Shown: positions 1-8,298, numbered from the stretch's first letter. The stretch is DNA of 55,621 bases from Verrucomicrobiota bacterium (GCA_016871515.1 VHDE01000028.1:1-55621), one strand, 5' to 3'. The notes: a model not told the origin generated them from the sequence alone. Numbers and translations are program-made.

Positions 1-243
1 GTGTTGTTCATCGGCATTGGGCAATCGCAGCGGTGGCGGCATGCCAGAAAAAAATCACGGACCGGAAAGTTTGTCCAGTTTTTTTCCGCACTTCGCTCAG
101 GCCGCTCTTCGTTCTACGCGCCATCTTGAATCATCCGTGGGTGGGACTCGTGAGACTCGAAAACAAGGTTGTGCACACCGCGTAATCTGATACAATAGCA
201 CGTAAATCGTACGCTGCGATACTTGGACTTGGAAAGGCTCGTC
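1..243. other. Left-edge region, no assignable gene
   Basis: All three forward frames stay open for 130-200 bases from the window edge, so the tail of an upstream gene could end here. None of the translations is recognisable and none has a clear gene character. The stretch before 244 supplies the ribosome-binding site of the first gene. Nothing else is seen. Confidence 0.4.
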
Positions 244-2439
244 ATGTTGAGGCTGTTTTGCCTGCTCACCATTCTCGCCCTCGCTCGGCTTGCGATTGCA
301 ACGGCATCTGATTCAGGCATTCCTTCCAAACTCAATTCAAAACATTGGGCTTTTGTCCCCCTCAAGAAAACGGCGCCGCCATCCGATCCAACCACGTCGT
401 CAACGCATCCTATCGACCTGTTCGTGAGCGCGAAACTGCGCGAGAAAAGTTTGAAGCCAGTGGAATTGGCTGACAAGCGCACCCTTGCCCGCCGCCTCTA
501 TTTCGATCTGATTGGATTGCCGCCGCGTCCAGACGAGCTTCAGGCCTTTCTGGATGATACGTCGGCGCAAGCTTGGCCCAGGTTGGTCGATAAGCTTTTG
601 GCTTCGTCACATTACGGCGAGCGCTGGGGACGGCATTGGATGGATGTGGTTCGTTATGCCGACACCGCAGGCGACAACGCGGATTATCCCATTCCTGAGG
701 TTCACCTCTATCGCGATTACATCATCGATTCCTTCAACGCCGACAAACCATATGATCAATTCGTCCGCGAACAACTGGCCGGAGACATTCTTGCCCAACA
801 GTCCCCGCGCGAACGTTATGCCGAGCAGGTTGTCGCTACCGGATTTCTCGCGCTCTCTCGCCGTTACGGGACTGGCCCGGGCGAACTTTGGCATTTGGTT
901 TTGGAAGACACGATTGAAACCGCGGGCCGATCATTTCTGGGACTGACGCTGCGTTGCGCGCGTTGCCACGATCACAAATACGATCCAATCACGACGCAGG
1001 ATTATTACGCCCTTTACGGGATTTTCGCGAGCACACGCTTTCCCTGGGCGGGCTCCGAAGAGGTCGCCTCGAAGCAATTCAATCGCATGCAATTTGCGCC
1101 GCTGGTTCCCTCGGCTGAAGCTCTCCCCCGCTTCGAAGCGCACGAACAGAAAGTCAAACAGCTTCGAACCGAAATTGAGCGGACGGAGAAGGAGGATACG
1201 ATCGTCGTCGCGCTCCAAAACGTCAACGCCCAAATTGAGCAGCTCTCGAACGAAAAACGACGACTCGAAAACGAAAAACAAGACACGCGCTCGCTGCAAT
1301 CGCAACTCTCTGAACTCGGCAAGCAGCGGGACGAAACAAAACGGAAGCTCGACGCCAAACTTAAAACCCTCCGCACGGAACTTCGCAATTTGCAAAAGCC
1401 TGGATTGCCCTCCGATCTTCCCGGAGCTTATGCCGTTCAAGAAGGCCAACCGTCGGATGCTCGTGTTCAGCTCCGCGGCGATCCATCCAATCAAGGCGCC
1501 GTCGTTGAGCGCAACGTTCCGCAATTTCTCGCCAACGGTCAAAAGCTGAACATTCCGAAGGGCAGCAGCGGCCGTTTGCAGTTCGCTGATTGGATGATCC
1601 AGCATCCTCTCACCGCCCGCGTCGTTGTGAACCGCATCTGGCAATATCACTTCGGCAAGGGCATCGTCGCAACGCCGTCGAACTTCGGCCTGCGCGGCGA
1701 TCCGCCCACGCATCCGGAACTGCTGGATTGGCTGGCAGCTCGATTCATCGAAAGCGGCTGGTCGTTTAAGACGATGCACCGGCTCATTGTCTCATCAAAA
1801 ACATATCAACTCTCGAGCCGAGAGAACGCAGCAGACTTGGAAAAGGATCCCGGCAATCAGTTGTACTGGCGGCATGACCGGAGGCGCTTGGAAGCCGAAG
1901 CCATTCGTGACTCGATGATGATGGCGGCTGGAACGCTCAATCTGGCGGGTCCGCGAGAACACGCCTTTCCGCCCATCAAAGATTGGGGCTGGACCCAGCA
2001 TCATCCCTTCAAAGAGATTTATCCATCGAATCATCGCAGCATCTATCTGATGACGCAGCGCTTTCAACGGCATCCGTACCTTGCGCTCTTCGACGGTCCC
2101 GACACGAACACTTCCACAGATGTGCGGCGCGATTCGACGGTTCCGTTGCAAGCGCTTTACATGATGAACAACGACTTCGTGCGCGAGCAAGCTGTGGCGT
2201 TCGCAAAGCGCCTCATTGCCACATCGTCCGATTTCCGCCAACGCATCCGTCTGGCCTCCGAGCTGGCTTGGTCGCGGCAGCCGAACGAGAATGAACTGGA
2301 CAAGGCTGGCCTGTACCTCGGCCAGTTTCGTGAAGAACTCGCTCGCGAGGGTGTGACTCAAGAGGACCACGAATTGGAAACCTGGACGAGTTACGCGCGA
2401 ATTATTTTTGGCGCCAATGAGTTTGTTTATGTCGATTGA
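244..2439 (+). CDS. DUF1549/DUF1553 (PSD1-type) exported protein
   Basis: Protein of 731 residues with a Sec signal peptide, then the DUF1549 domain (about residues 60-270), a charged coiled coil (about 295-385) and the DUF1553 domain ending in the usual NEFVYVD-like tail. A CARCH motif at 238-242 has the CxxCH form of a heme-c site and lies in the RCxRCHDHKxDP signature of the family. The start was set at ATG 244 because GGAAAGG lies 7 bases upstream; an in-frame TTG at 223 has no such site. Homologues often carry an N-terminal cytochrome (PSCyt1) domain before the HWAF motif, but here HWAF follows the signal peptide directly. The DUF1501 gene downstream is its usual partner. The family is expanded in Verrucomicrobiota and Planctomycetota; its molecular role is not established. 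Confidence 0.9.
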   Translation: MLRLFCLLTILALARLAIATASDSGIPSKLNSKHWAFVPLKKTAPPSDPTTSSTHPIDLFVSAKLREKSLKPVELADKRTLARRLYFDLIGLPPRPDELQAFLDDTSAQAWPRLVDKLLASSHYGERWGRHWMDVVRYADTAGDNADYPIPEVHLYRDYIIDSFNADKPYDQFVREQLAGDILAQQSPRERYAEQVVATGFLALSRRYGTGPGELWHLVLEDTIETAGRSFLGLTLRCARCHDHKYDPITTQDYYALYGIFASTRFPWAGSEEVASKQFNRMQFAPLVPSAEALPRFEAHEQKVKQLRTEIERTEKEDTIVVALQNVNAQIEQLSNEKRRLENEKQDTRSLQSQLSELGKQRDETKRKLDAKLKTLRTELRNLQKPGLPSDLPGAYAVQEGQPSDARVQLRGDPSNQGAVVERNVPQFLANGQKLNIPKGSSGRLQFADWMIQHPLTARVVVNRIWQYHFGKGIVATPSNFGLRGDPPTHPELLDWLAARFIESGWSFKTMHRLIVSSKTYQLSSRENAADLEKDPGNQLYWRHDRRRLEAEAIRDSMMMAAGTLNLAGPREHAFPPIKDWGWTQHHPFKEIYPSNHRSIYLMTQRFQRHPYLALFDGPDTNTSTDVRRDSTVPLQALYMMNNDFVREQAVAFAKRLIATSSDFRQRIRLASELAWSRQPNENELDKAGLYLGQFREELAREGVTQEDHELETWTSYARIIFGANEFVYVD

Positions 2440-2470
2440 GTTCAATGCGTCACTTTCCCTGAGCCTGAAG

Positions 2471-2542
2471 GTAGGGCGGCGTTGCTGCGCCGCCTGCATT
2501 AGATCACGCGTTTAACAAGGCGGCGCAGCAACGCCGCCCTAC
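2471..2542. repeat. Two-arm palindromic repeat, family B copy 1
   Basis: Perfect 25-base inverted arms (2471-2495 and 2518-2542) separated by 22 bases. The arm core is GGCGGCGTTGCTGCGCCGCC. A second copy lies at 53800-53870 with a related loop (ATTAGAT...GTTTAA-like). No T-run follows it, so it does not look like a simple terminator, although its RNA would form a long hairpin between the two genes. Confidence 0.9.
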
Positions 2543-2608
2543 CAGCGAAATGGTTCATGAGTTCAATGCGCGAAATTTTGTTTCGGAGAAGTCTCTCCCC
2601 ATCCGACA

Positions 2609-2626
2609 GCAGAGTGAAACTCTGCG
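2609..2626. repeat. Short palindrome, family D
   Basis: GCAGAGTGAAACTCTGCG, a 7-base-arm dyad found again at 17761-17778, in inverse orientation at 27878-27895, and as a decayed copy near 27996. All copies lie between genes. Confidence 0.75.
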
Positions 2627-2686
2627 TCACGGGGAACAACGCTCGAGTCACTCGTTGCGTCGAGCGCGCCGCTCGAGAAAGGAACC

Positions 2687-4081
2687 ATGAAATGCGCATG
2701 TAAATTCAGTCGGCGGGAGTTTCTCCGAACATCCGCTGGGAGTGTCGCCGGTGCGCTCGGATTATACCCAGCGCTCGCCCTGGCCGCTCAACTCCATGAC
2801 GGAGAGGCTCTGGCGCCGAGACCTTCTCATTTCTCCGCTCGAGCCAAGCAGCTCGTTAAGATTTTTCTGACCGGCGGTTTCGCGCATGTCGATACCTTTG
2901 ATCCCAAGCCGCGCCTCAAAGCCGACCACGGCAAGATCGTGAGCGCCGAAAGCCTCCGTGATATCGGGCAACTGCCGCTGCTCGCTTCACCGTTCAAATT
3001 CACCGCGTGCGGAAAATCTGGCCTGATGATCAGTGAATTGTTTCCGCACCTTCAGAAAGTGGCGGACGACCTTTGTGTGATTCGCACGTTGCACACGGAT
3101 ATTGTCGAACATTTCCAAGCCACGCTGGCCATGCATACCGGTTCGGCGACGGTTCCGATGCCAAGCCTTGGCGCGTGGCTAAGCTTCGGCCTCGGGACCT
3201 TGAACGCGAACCTCCCGTCTTACGTGGTGCTCGCCGAGCATATGCCCTATGCAGGCGCGCAGGTTTGGGACAGCAATTTCCTCCCGCCGCATCATCAAGG
3301 CGTGCGCCTGACGCCGGGCGACAAACCGATTCCAGATCTCGATTCGAAAGCGCGCTCGGTGACTCTTCGCGAACTCGAACAGCTGATGCTGCGCGACGTG
3401 AACGAACTGCACGCCCAGGCAAGGCCGAATGATCTGCGCTTACGCGCTCGCATGAGCAGTTTCGAGACAGCGCGGGGCATGATGGCCGAAGCGCCACAGG
3501 TCTTCGATCTCGCCCAAGAAACGGATGCGACACTCCAGCGATATGGCTTCCAGCGGGGCGACAACAAATCATTCGGATGGCAATGCCTGATTGGACGCCG
3601 AATGATCGAACGCGGTGTCCGTGTGGTCGAGTTGATCGATACCGGTTCGAACAACAATTGGGACGCGCACGGCAACACAGAAGACCATCGCCCCAAAGCT
3701 TACCGCGTGGATCAAGCCATCGCCGCATTGATCACCGATCTCAAGCAACGCGGCTTGCTTCACGAAACGCTTGTGATGATTTGCACCGAGTTTGGCCGAA
3801 CGCCATGGGCGCAGGAGGCGAACGGGAAGGGACGAAATCACTGGGCGAAGGCTTTCACCTGTCTTCTCGCCGGGGGCGGAGTGAAAGGGGGAATAACGTA
3901 TGGAGACACCGATGAATATGGCGCGTTCGTCGCGGCGAATCCGGTGCATGTCCACGATTACCACGCTACTGTCCTGCACTTAATGGGCATCGATCACGAA
4001 CGGCTTACCTACCGCTACGGCGGCCGTGATTTCAGGCTGACCGATGTGTCCGGCCAAGTGGTGCGAGAAGTTCTCAGCTAA
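2687..4081 (+). CDS. DUF1501 domain protein with Tat signal
   Basis: 464-residue protein of the DUF1501 family, a sulfatase/alkaline-phosphatase-like fold. The N-terminus carries a twin-arginine motif (SRREFLRTS) and a hydrophobic stretch, so export by the Tat route is likely. An FLTGGFAHVDTFDPKP-type segment near residues 60-75 and a later EFGRTPWAQ..GRNHW segment are family signatures. ATG 2687 is preceded by GAAAGGA at good spacing. It follows the DUF1549/DUF1553 gene after 247 bases that hold two palindromic repeats; the two families are usually neighbours in this phylum and are thought to act together outside the cytoplasm. The stop codon lies only 3 bases from the 3' end of the convergent rnpB gene. 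Confidence 0.92.
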   Translation: MKCACKFSRREFLRTSAGSVAGALGLYPALALAAQLHDGEALAPRPSHFSARAKQLVKIFLTGGFAHVDTFDPKPRLKADHGKIVSAESLRDIGQLPLLASPFKFTACGKSGLMISELFPHLQKVADDLCVIRTLHTDIVEHFQATLAMHTGSATVPMPSLGAWLSFGLGTLNANLPSYVVLAEHMPYAGAQVWDSNFLPPHHQGVRLTPGDKPIPDLDSKARSVTLRELEQLMLRDVNELHAQARPNDLRLRARMSSFETARGMMAEAPQVFDLAQETDATLQRYGFQRGDNKSFGWQCLIGRRMIERGVRVVELIDTGSNNNWDAHGNTEDHRPKAYRVDQAIAALITDLKQRGLLHETLVMICTEFGRTPWAQEANGKGRNHWAKAFTCLLAGGGVKGGITYGDTDEYGAFVAANPVHVHDYHATVLHLMGIDHERLTYRYGGRDFRLTDVSGQVVREVLS

Positions 4082-4084
4082 GAA

Positions 4085-4550
4085 GTGATTTCAGAAGGGC
4101 TGTAAGCCGAATTTTGTCTGTCCCGCTTGCGCGAGAGAGAGAATCATTTGTCTGAGCAGCCAATACCCGAAACCGGACCAGGCAGGACAGGCACCGAGCC
4201 TGTCTTTTCGCGAAAACGCAACGACAGGCTCGGCGCCTGTCCTACCTGGCCATGGAGCGGGCCGCTCCGCGGTTTCCTATTTGGCCTTGCACCCGATGGG
4301 GTTTTCCGTGCCCCCTCGATTACTCTTGGGGCGGTGGGCTCTTACCCCACCTTTTCACCCTTACCCAACCCTTTAAAAGGGGCCGGGCGGTCTAAGTTTC
4401 TGTGGCACTTTCCGTCAGGATGTTTCGCAACATCGCTGCCCGCGTGTATCCCGAGGCTAACCTCAGGTTACGCGGCATCGCGCCCTTTGGAGTTCGGACT
4501 TTCCTCCTCCAGCTTGCGCCAGAAGCGATCCTCCGCCCTTCCGAAATCAC
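4085..4550 (-). ncRNA. rnpB: RNase P RNA (M1 RNA) with inserted hairpin
   Basis: Ribozyme that removes 5' leaders from pre-tRNAs. Read on the minus strand it shows the conserved blocks GGAGGAAAGTCCGAAC near the 5' end, GCCACAGAAACTTAGACCGC, GGTAAGGGTGAAAAGGTG, and GGGTGCAAGGCCAAATAGG, then ACAAAATTCGGCTTACAG at the 3' end. The ends were set by the P1 helix: 4535-4550 pairs with 4085-4100 over 16 positions, with one G-U pair. Total length is 466 nt; type A bacterial RNAs are usually about 330-420. The excess is a palindromic repeat at 4178-4249, beside the GGAGCGGCCCGCTCC hairpin (P17 region) and bounded by GGAAACCG and CGGTTTC (P16-like) strands. The P18 hairpin appears absent. No terminator is visible, because the DUF1501 gene ends 3 bases beyond. 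Confidence 0.93.
4178..4249. repeat. Family A palindromic doublet inside rnpB
   Basis: Two 27-base arms (4178-4204 and 4223-4249) around an 18-base loop. The arms differ at two positions only, and both become G-U pairs in the rnpB transcript, so the RNA helix has 27 continuous pairs. Each arm contains GACAGGC-n5-GCCTGTC, itself palindromic, matching the intergenic family A elements. Confidence 0.9.
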
Positions 4551-4653
4551 CGTAATCTAATCGGCGACGAGCGGAATGACAAGTCCCTCACGCGACGAGG
4601 AATCTTGTCTGGCGAGTCTGATCAATTCAATTACAGTGGCCGCCAACCTACCT

Positions 4654-5268
4654 ATGTCGTCTTCCGAACATCCGGCCCAGGGAGTTGGGGCAGGCGCCTT
4701 TCGAACCACGCACTGGAGTGTCGTGTTGGCCGCGAGCCACAGGCTTTTAGATAAGCATTACTTGGAAGGAATCACCCGGGAAGGCGGACGATTCCGTTCT
4801 TATTTGCTGACTACACTCAAACATTTTCTGGCCAACGAATGGGAGCGCGCTCGGACGCAAAAACGTGGCGGTGGAAAAGCTTTGGTTTCGTTGGATGACC
4901 AGGATGCGGAGTCTCGCTACAAGTTTGAGCCTGCCGATCGCGGCACTCCTGAGATTCTGTTTGAACGCCGATGGGCTTTAACGGTGCTTGATCAAGTCAT
5001 GGTCCGGCTGCGTGAGGAATATATAACCCAGGGCAAGGCGGTCCTTTTCGAGCACCTTCAACCGCTTCTTGCGGGCGACAAATCATTGATTCCCTGCGCC
5101 GAAGTGGGCGCAGCCTTGAGCATGAGCGAAGGGGCCGTTAAAGTTGCGGTCCATCGGCTGCGCAAGCGCTACGGACAACTCTTGCGCGATGAGATCGCAG
5201 AGACGGCGGCGACGTCCGAAGAAGTCGAAGATGAGATTCGCTATCTGATCTCTGCGGCTAGCCGCTAA
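4654..5268 (+). pseudogene. ECF-type sigma factor lacking most of region 2
   Basis: 204 codons from ATG 4654 (MSSSEHP); an in-frame ATG at 4576 adds 26 residues with no family character. The protein begins like this ECF group (FRTTHWSVVLAA), then jumps to RLLDKHYLEG..GRFRSYLLTTLKHFLANEW. Full-length relatives have about 40-50 residues between these points, holding region 2.1-2.2 (core RNA polymerase and -10 contacts), so an in-frame deletion is inferred. The linker and the region 4 helix-turn-helix (AALSMSEGAVKVAVHRLRKRY) are intact. A decayed kinase N-terminus follows, as expected for the sigma/Ser-Thr-kinase pairs of this phylum. Probably non-functional as a sigma factor; a truncated regulator cannot be excluded because the frame is open. 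Confidence 0.75.
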
Positions 5269-5321
5269 TAATTAGCTCCACGCAGCACGAGCGGTTGTGC
5301 GTGGTAATCAGTGTGACTTTT

Positions 5322-5486
5322 ATGGCTTCAAGCCAGCAATGCACGGGGTGCGGTGCGGAAATCATGGCAAACTCGCCGCGCGGACTCTGCACGAAACGCC
5401 TTTTCTCCCTCGGCCTGAGTGACGGCACTGAGTTTGCATTTAAATCCCTCGCAAACGGAAGAAAACGGACAGCTGAATGGAGTTAA
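5322..5486 (+). pseudogene. N-terminal zinc-ribbon remnant of Ser/Thr kinase
   Basis: A 54-codon frame from ATG 5322 opens with CTGCGAEIMANSPRGLC, the ribbon that begins many verrucomicrobial Ser/Thr kinases (CPxCGA..APxGLCPxCLLxxGL). The second CxxC has become CTKR, and the homology stops after SLGLSDG; no kinase domain follows. Position directly after a sigma factor gene is the usual place for such kinases, which supports the reading as a truncated gene. Confidence 0.65.
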
Positions 5487-5536
5487 ACAGATGGAAAGGC
5501 GTTGCGAACTCGGTGCCAAGGTGGCACCATACATTT

Positions 5537-5821
5537 ATGGCCGATGTTTTAGAAGAGTCTCGAAAGAGAATCACCGCCCGAGTTTCGGATGAAGTGAGGA
5601 CCACCTTAGAGCAGGCAGCGGAACTTGTTGGAGCGACAGTCAATCAATTTGTGGTGCAGACCGCTTACCAGGAGGCTCAACGTCTGATCGAGAAAGAATC
5701 GATTATTCATCTCTCCCAGCAGGATGCGCGAAAGATTTTTTCACTTTTAGAGAACCCACCGAAACCGAACAAGCGGCTCAGGAATGCGGTGAAAGCCTAC
5801 AAACGTTCTGTCCGTGCGTAA
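5537..5821 (+). CDS. DUF1778 (TacA-type) antitoxin
   Basis: 94-residue protein with an N-terminal ribbon-helix-helix segment (RITARVSDEVRTTLEQAAELVGATVNQFVVQTAYQEA, split across residues 10-45) and a C-terminal tail rich in basic residues that would cover the toxin. ATG 5537 was chosen because the family begins just before KRITARVS; an upstream ATG at 5477 adds 20 unrelated residues. It overlaps the next gene by 8 bases, the normal arrangement for TacA/TacT pairs. In this family the RHH domain binds the operon promoter and the tail neutralises the acetyltransferase toxin, so autorepression is expected; no operator could be assigned with confidence. Confidence 0.88.
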   Translation: MADVLEESRKRITARVSDEVRTTLEQAAELVGATVNQFVVQTAYQEAQRLIEKESIIHLSQQDARKIFSLLENPPKPNKRLRNAVKAYKRSVRA

Positions 5822-6326
5822 ACTCGAGCCTCTGTCGAAATCTCATGACCGAGAGAGCTTCGATTGCGGGAACGAAGCCCTGAACTCGTTTCTCAAGCAC
5901 ACGGCCCGGCAGCATGCGGAGCGCGGAATATCGAAAACATTCGTCCTGGTCGAGGAGGACGCTCTCGAACCGAAGTCAATTCTCGGTTTCTTCTCGTTGA
6001 ACATTTGCCAAATCAAATCGGAATCGCTTCCTCCGCCAGAGGCAAGAAGACTGCCACGGGATGTGTCGGCCGTTAAACTCGGTCGTTTGGCCGCGGCCAA
6101 AGAAGTGCAACGACAAGGAATCGGCAAGGTATTGCTGATTGCCGTCATGCGGAAGGTGCTTGAAATCTTTGAGACGGCGGGCGGCATCGGTCTGTTCGTG
6201 GACGCCAAGGACCGGCAAGGCGCGCGTTATTACGAACAATTCGGATTTGTTCCGCTGCCAGCGAACGAACTCCAGTTGTTCTTGCCTCTGAAAACGATTG
6301 AGCAGTCCCTGGTTGATCGCGACTGA
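5814..6326 (+). CDS. GNAT-family (TacT-type) toxin
   Basis: 170-residue GNAT acetyltransferase starting at GTG 5814, overlapping the antitoxin stop codon. Family signatures are visible: EPLSKSHDRESFDCGNEALNSFL at the start (the F-CG--LN--L pattern), the acetyl-CoA loop QRQGIGKVLL in the middle, and GARYYEQFGFVPLP near the end with the tyrosine conserved in TacT toxins. Characterised members acetylate the amino group of aminoacyl-tRNA and stop translation. The gene looks intact. It lies between remnants of a sigma-linked kinase, so the pair may have entered that locus. Confidence 0.9.
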   Translation: MRKLEPLSKSHDRESFDCGNEALNSFLKHTARQHAERGISKTFVLVEEDALEPKSILGFFSLNICQIKSESLPPPEARRLPRDVSAVKLGRLAAAKEVQRQGIGKVLLIAVMRKVLEIFETAGGIGLFVDAKDRQGARYYEQFGFVPLPANELQLFLPLKTIEQSLVDRD

Positions 6327-6574
6327 ACAAACAGCGACAGGCTTAATCGTCTCGATTGCGCGCCGAAACCGACAAGCCAACCTGCCTAGAACTTGAAGAA
6401 TTACCGGGGGCTAAATCTGCCGCATCCAGGCACTGACAGAATCGCCCGACTCCGAACGAACAATCAAAATGCGCCAGCGGAACGACATCAGGTGTGGAGC
6501 CTCGGGCCGCTCCTGCAAGTGCGGGGACCCGGCGATGACACAGTGGCAATAATGGGAGAAACGTTCTCCGCAGG

Positions 6575-6690
6575 CGCGCCTTGCCGGCCTTTTCACCGCG
6601 TGGCGATCGGCTGGCGGTCATCAGCGCGGCTGGAGACATTCATATTGGGACGGTAGCGGACTGGAATGAGCTTCCCAGGCCTCGGTGGGT
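6575..6690 (+). pseudogene. Possible WD40/beta-propeller fragment
   Basis: One frame reads PAFSPRGDRLAVISAAGDIHI, close to the WD40/TolB repeat pattern AFSPDGxRLAVxSADGxIxIW. There is no complete domain, no start codon with context, and stops or frame changes on both sides. Kinases of the type seen at 5322 often end in WD40 repeats, so this could be the far end of the same broken gene; that is inference. The rest of 6327-6975 shows no recognisable gene. Confidence 0.35.
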
Positions 6691-6855
6691 TTCAACCTTG
6701 AGACGGCAATTGAACCACAGAGAGCGGGTGTGTGGTTTGTCAACGGGAGACCTTGATTTTTTCCTCTGAAGAGTTTTCGAGGAAGAGAAAGGCCGCCAAA
6801 GTTGGTGGCGCTCCCTCCTTCCGGTTTTCTCGTTTTCTTGGTCACTGACTTTATA

Positions 6856-7338
6856 CTAGACTTTGTTGAGATAGCCGAGCGCTCCCGGATTGCTAAAGGC
6901 ACTGTCGATGGAAACACTGCGGATGCGGGGCAAGCGGCGTCCTCCCTGTTGTGTGCTGAGATCGCCGGGACATTTCTAAATGCCGAGCGCCGGATTGCAC
7001 TTCCAGAGGTAGCCTGTTTGCATGTAGGTGGCGTTGGTCGCATCCGGATCGTTTGTCATGTCACCGCGCACCCACCGTTCGGGCGCATTCGGATCGCCGT
7101 AATAGTTCATGACCAGATGGTCGTTGTTGTCGTCCGCGTACATCGACCAGGAAAGCTGCAACTGTTTCAGGTTGCTGGTGCAGATCACACCTTGTCCCTT
7201 CACTTTGGCTTTGCTCAACGCGGGCAAAAGCATTCCAGCAAGAATTGCAATGATCGCGATTACGACCAGCAGTTCAATCAAGGTGAAGCCGAGAGGCAGC
7301 CGACGAAGTCTCTCGCTTGCGGAGTAACGAGGATTCAT
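6856..7338 (-). pseudogene. Type II pseudopilin-like protein, broken by stop codons
   Basis: ATG at 7338 begins an intact prepilin leader and helix ([20 protein letters not shown]) followed by [24 protein letters not shown], the class of H-motif/DUF1559-like pseudopilins abundant in Verrucomicrobiota. The frame stops with TAG at 6976-6978 after ALGI, yet the same frame continues as KCPGDLSTQQGGRRLPRIRSV, which is the expected next part (relatives have a tyrosine before KCP). A second in-frame TAG is at 6856-6858, again followed by related residues (YKVSD). Two nonsense codons and loss of the C-terminus indicate a pseudogene; the first 120 residues could still be made. Confidence 0.8.
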
Positions 7339-7423
7339 GGACGGAGATTACGGTGCCGGGCGATTGATGCAAGACCGGACAAAGGTTAAGGTTACAAGGT
7401 TGCAAAGGTTACAACGAGGAACG

Positions 7424-7471
7424 AAAAACCAAGCCCAAGCTAAGGCTCAGCTTAGTTTAGCTGAGCTGGGC
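7424..7471 (-). terminator. Rho-independent terminator of the zinc-ribbon gene
   Basis: Read on the minus strand, GCCCAGCTCAGCT pairs with AGCTGAG plus a bulge and TGGGC (7433-7471), followed by TTGGTTTTT (7424-7432). It lies 18 bases beyond the stop of the minus-strand gene at 7489. Confidence 0.7.
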
Positions 7472-7488
7472 CTAGTTTTCGATGGGCG

Positions 7489-8217
7489 CTACTCCGCCAC
7501 CGCCAGGTCCATGTGCCGCGCGTAATAGAGGATGCGGCCGCAATTCGGACAGGACACAAGCTCGTTCTGCCCTTGGCAAGATATCACAATTTGGATCGGT
7601 AATTTCATGTGGCAACCGCCACAAACGCTGTGTTCGATGCCGACGACCGAACTTTCGCCCCGTTGCTTGCGTAATCGCTGATAACGCGCCAGAACGCTTT
7701 CTTCGACGGCCGCTGTAAGCTCGTCGTGATTCGATTCGAAGTCTGCCAATTGGCGCTTCAGACTTTGTTCCCGATCCGAGAGCTGGGCTGCCTGACTATC
7801 CGCCAGCTTTTTCATTTCCTGGAGCGTCTGATTCGCGGCCGCGATTTCCTTTTGGACTTCGTCGGCTCTTTCCATCAACTCCAACTGCTGATCCTCCAGA
7901 GTCACAATGGCGGCCTTGCAACCATCAATTTCGTGAGCCAGCGCCTTGTACTCGTCATTTTTCTTGGTCTGGAATTGTTGCAACGAATACTTCTCGATCT
8001 GCTGCTTTTTTGCTTCCACCTCAAGTTCAAGCTGTTTCCGTTCCGTTTCAATCTGCTTTAGTTTCAACTTGGCCGCATCAAGCGCTTGTTGGGCGCCGTT
8101 CAGCCGTCTTTGCAGGGCGTCTCGTTCCGGTTTAATGTTGCCTAACTCGGCGTGCACACGAACGATTTTGCGGTCGCGGTCTTGCAGGATCAGAAGTTTT
8201 TCGATTACGTCGCGCAT
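7489..8217 (-). CDS. Coiled-coil C4 zinc-ribbon protein (DUF164/CT398-like)
   Basis: 242-residue protein. Residues 1 to about 185 form a long antiparallel coiled coil rich in Glu, Lys and Gln; the C-terminus is a C4 zinc ribbon (CGGCHMKLP then CPNCGRILYY). Family members from Chlamydia and Helicobacter have this hairpin-plus-ribbon form and are suggested to link secretion or flagellar proteins to nucleic acid; the role is uncertain. The start at ATG 8217 (MRDVIEKLL) fits the family; the frame extends 15 codons upstream without similarity. A terminator hairpin follows the gene. It is divergent from the HtrA gene across a large inverted repeat. Confidence 0.85.
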   Translation of the reverse strand: MRDVIEKLLILQDRDRKIVRVHAELGNIKPERDALQRRLNGAQQALDAAKLKLKQIETERKQLELEVEAKKQQIEKYSLQQFQTKKNDEYKALAHEIDGCKAAIVTLEDQQLELMERADEVQKEIAAANQTLQEMKKLADSQAAQLSDREQSLKRQLADFESNHDELTAAVEESVLARYQRLRKQRGESSVVGIEHSVCGGCHMKLPIQIVISCQGQNELVSCPNCGRILYYARHMDLAVAE

Positions 8218-8298
8218 TACTTTGGACTCACGTCTGAAAAACGTTATCGGGCAATCCAGCACAAGTCAATGGGGGCGAATTTCATTTCAATTTCGTTT

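Noticed and set aside
931-1779. 282-codon minus-strand frame
   Set aside because: Shadow of the DUF1549/DUF1553 gene; no protein-like features or start context.
2471-2542. Family B hairpin as a Rho-independent terminator
   Set aside because: The stem is very long, no T-run follows, and the same element recurs at 53800 with a conserved loop, which fits a dispersed repeat better.
3030-3728. 232-codon arginine-rich minus-strand frame
   Set aside because: Shadow of the DUF1501 gene, with a composition typical of antisense GC-rich frames.
4127-4555. 142-codon open frame on the plus strand
   Set aside because: It is antisense to the RNase P RNA gene; conserved RNA blocks and the P1 pairing explain the sequence.
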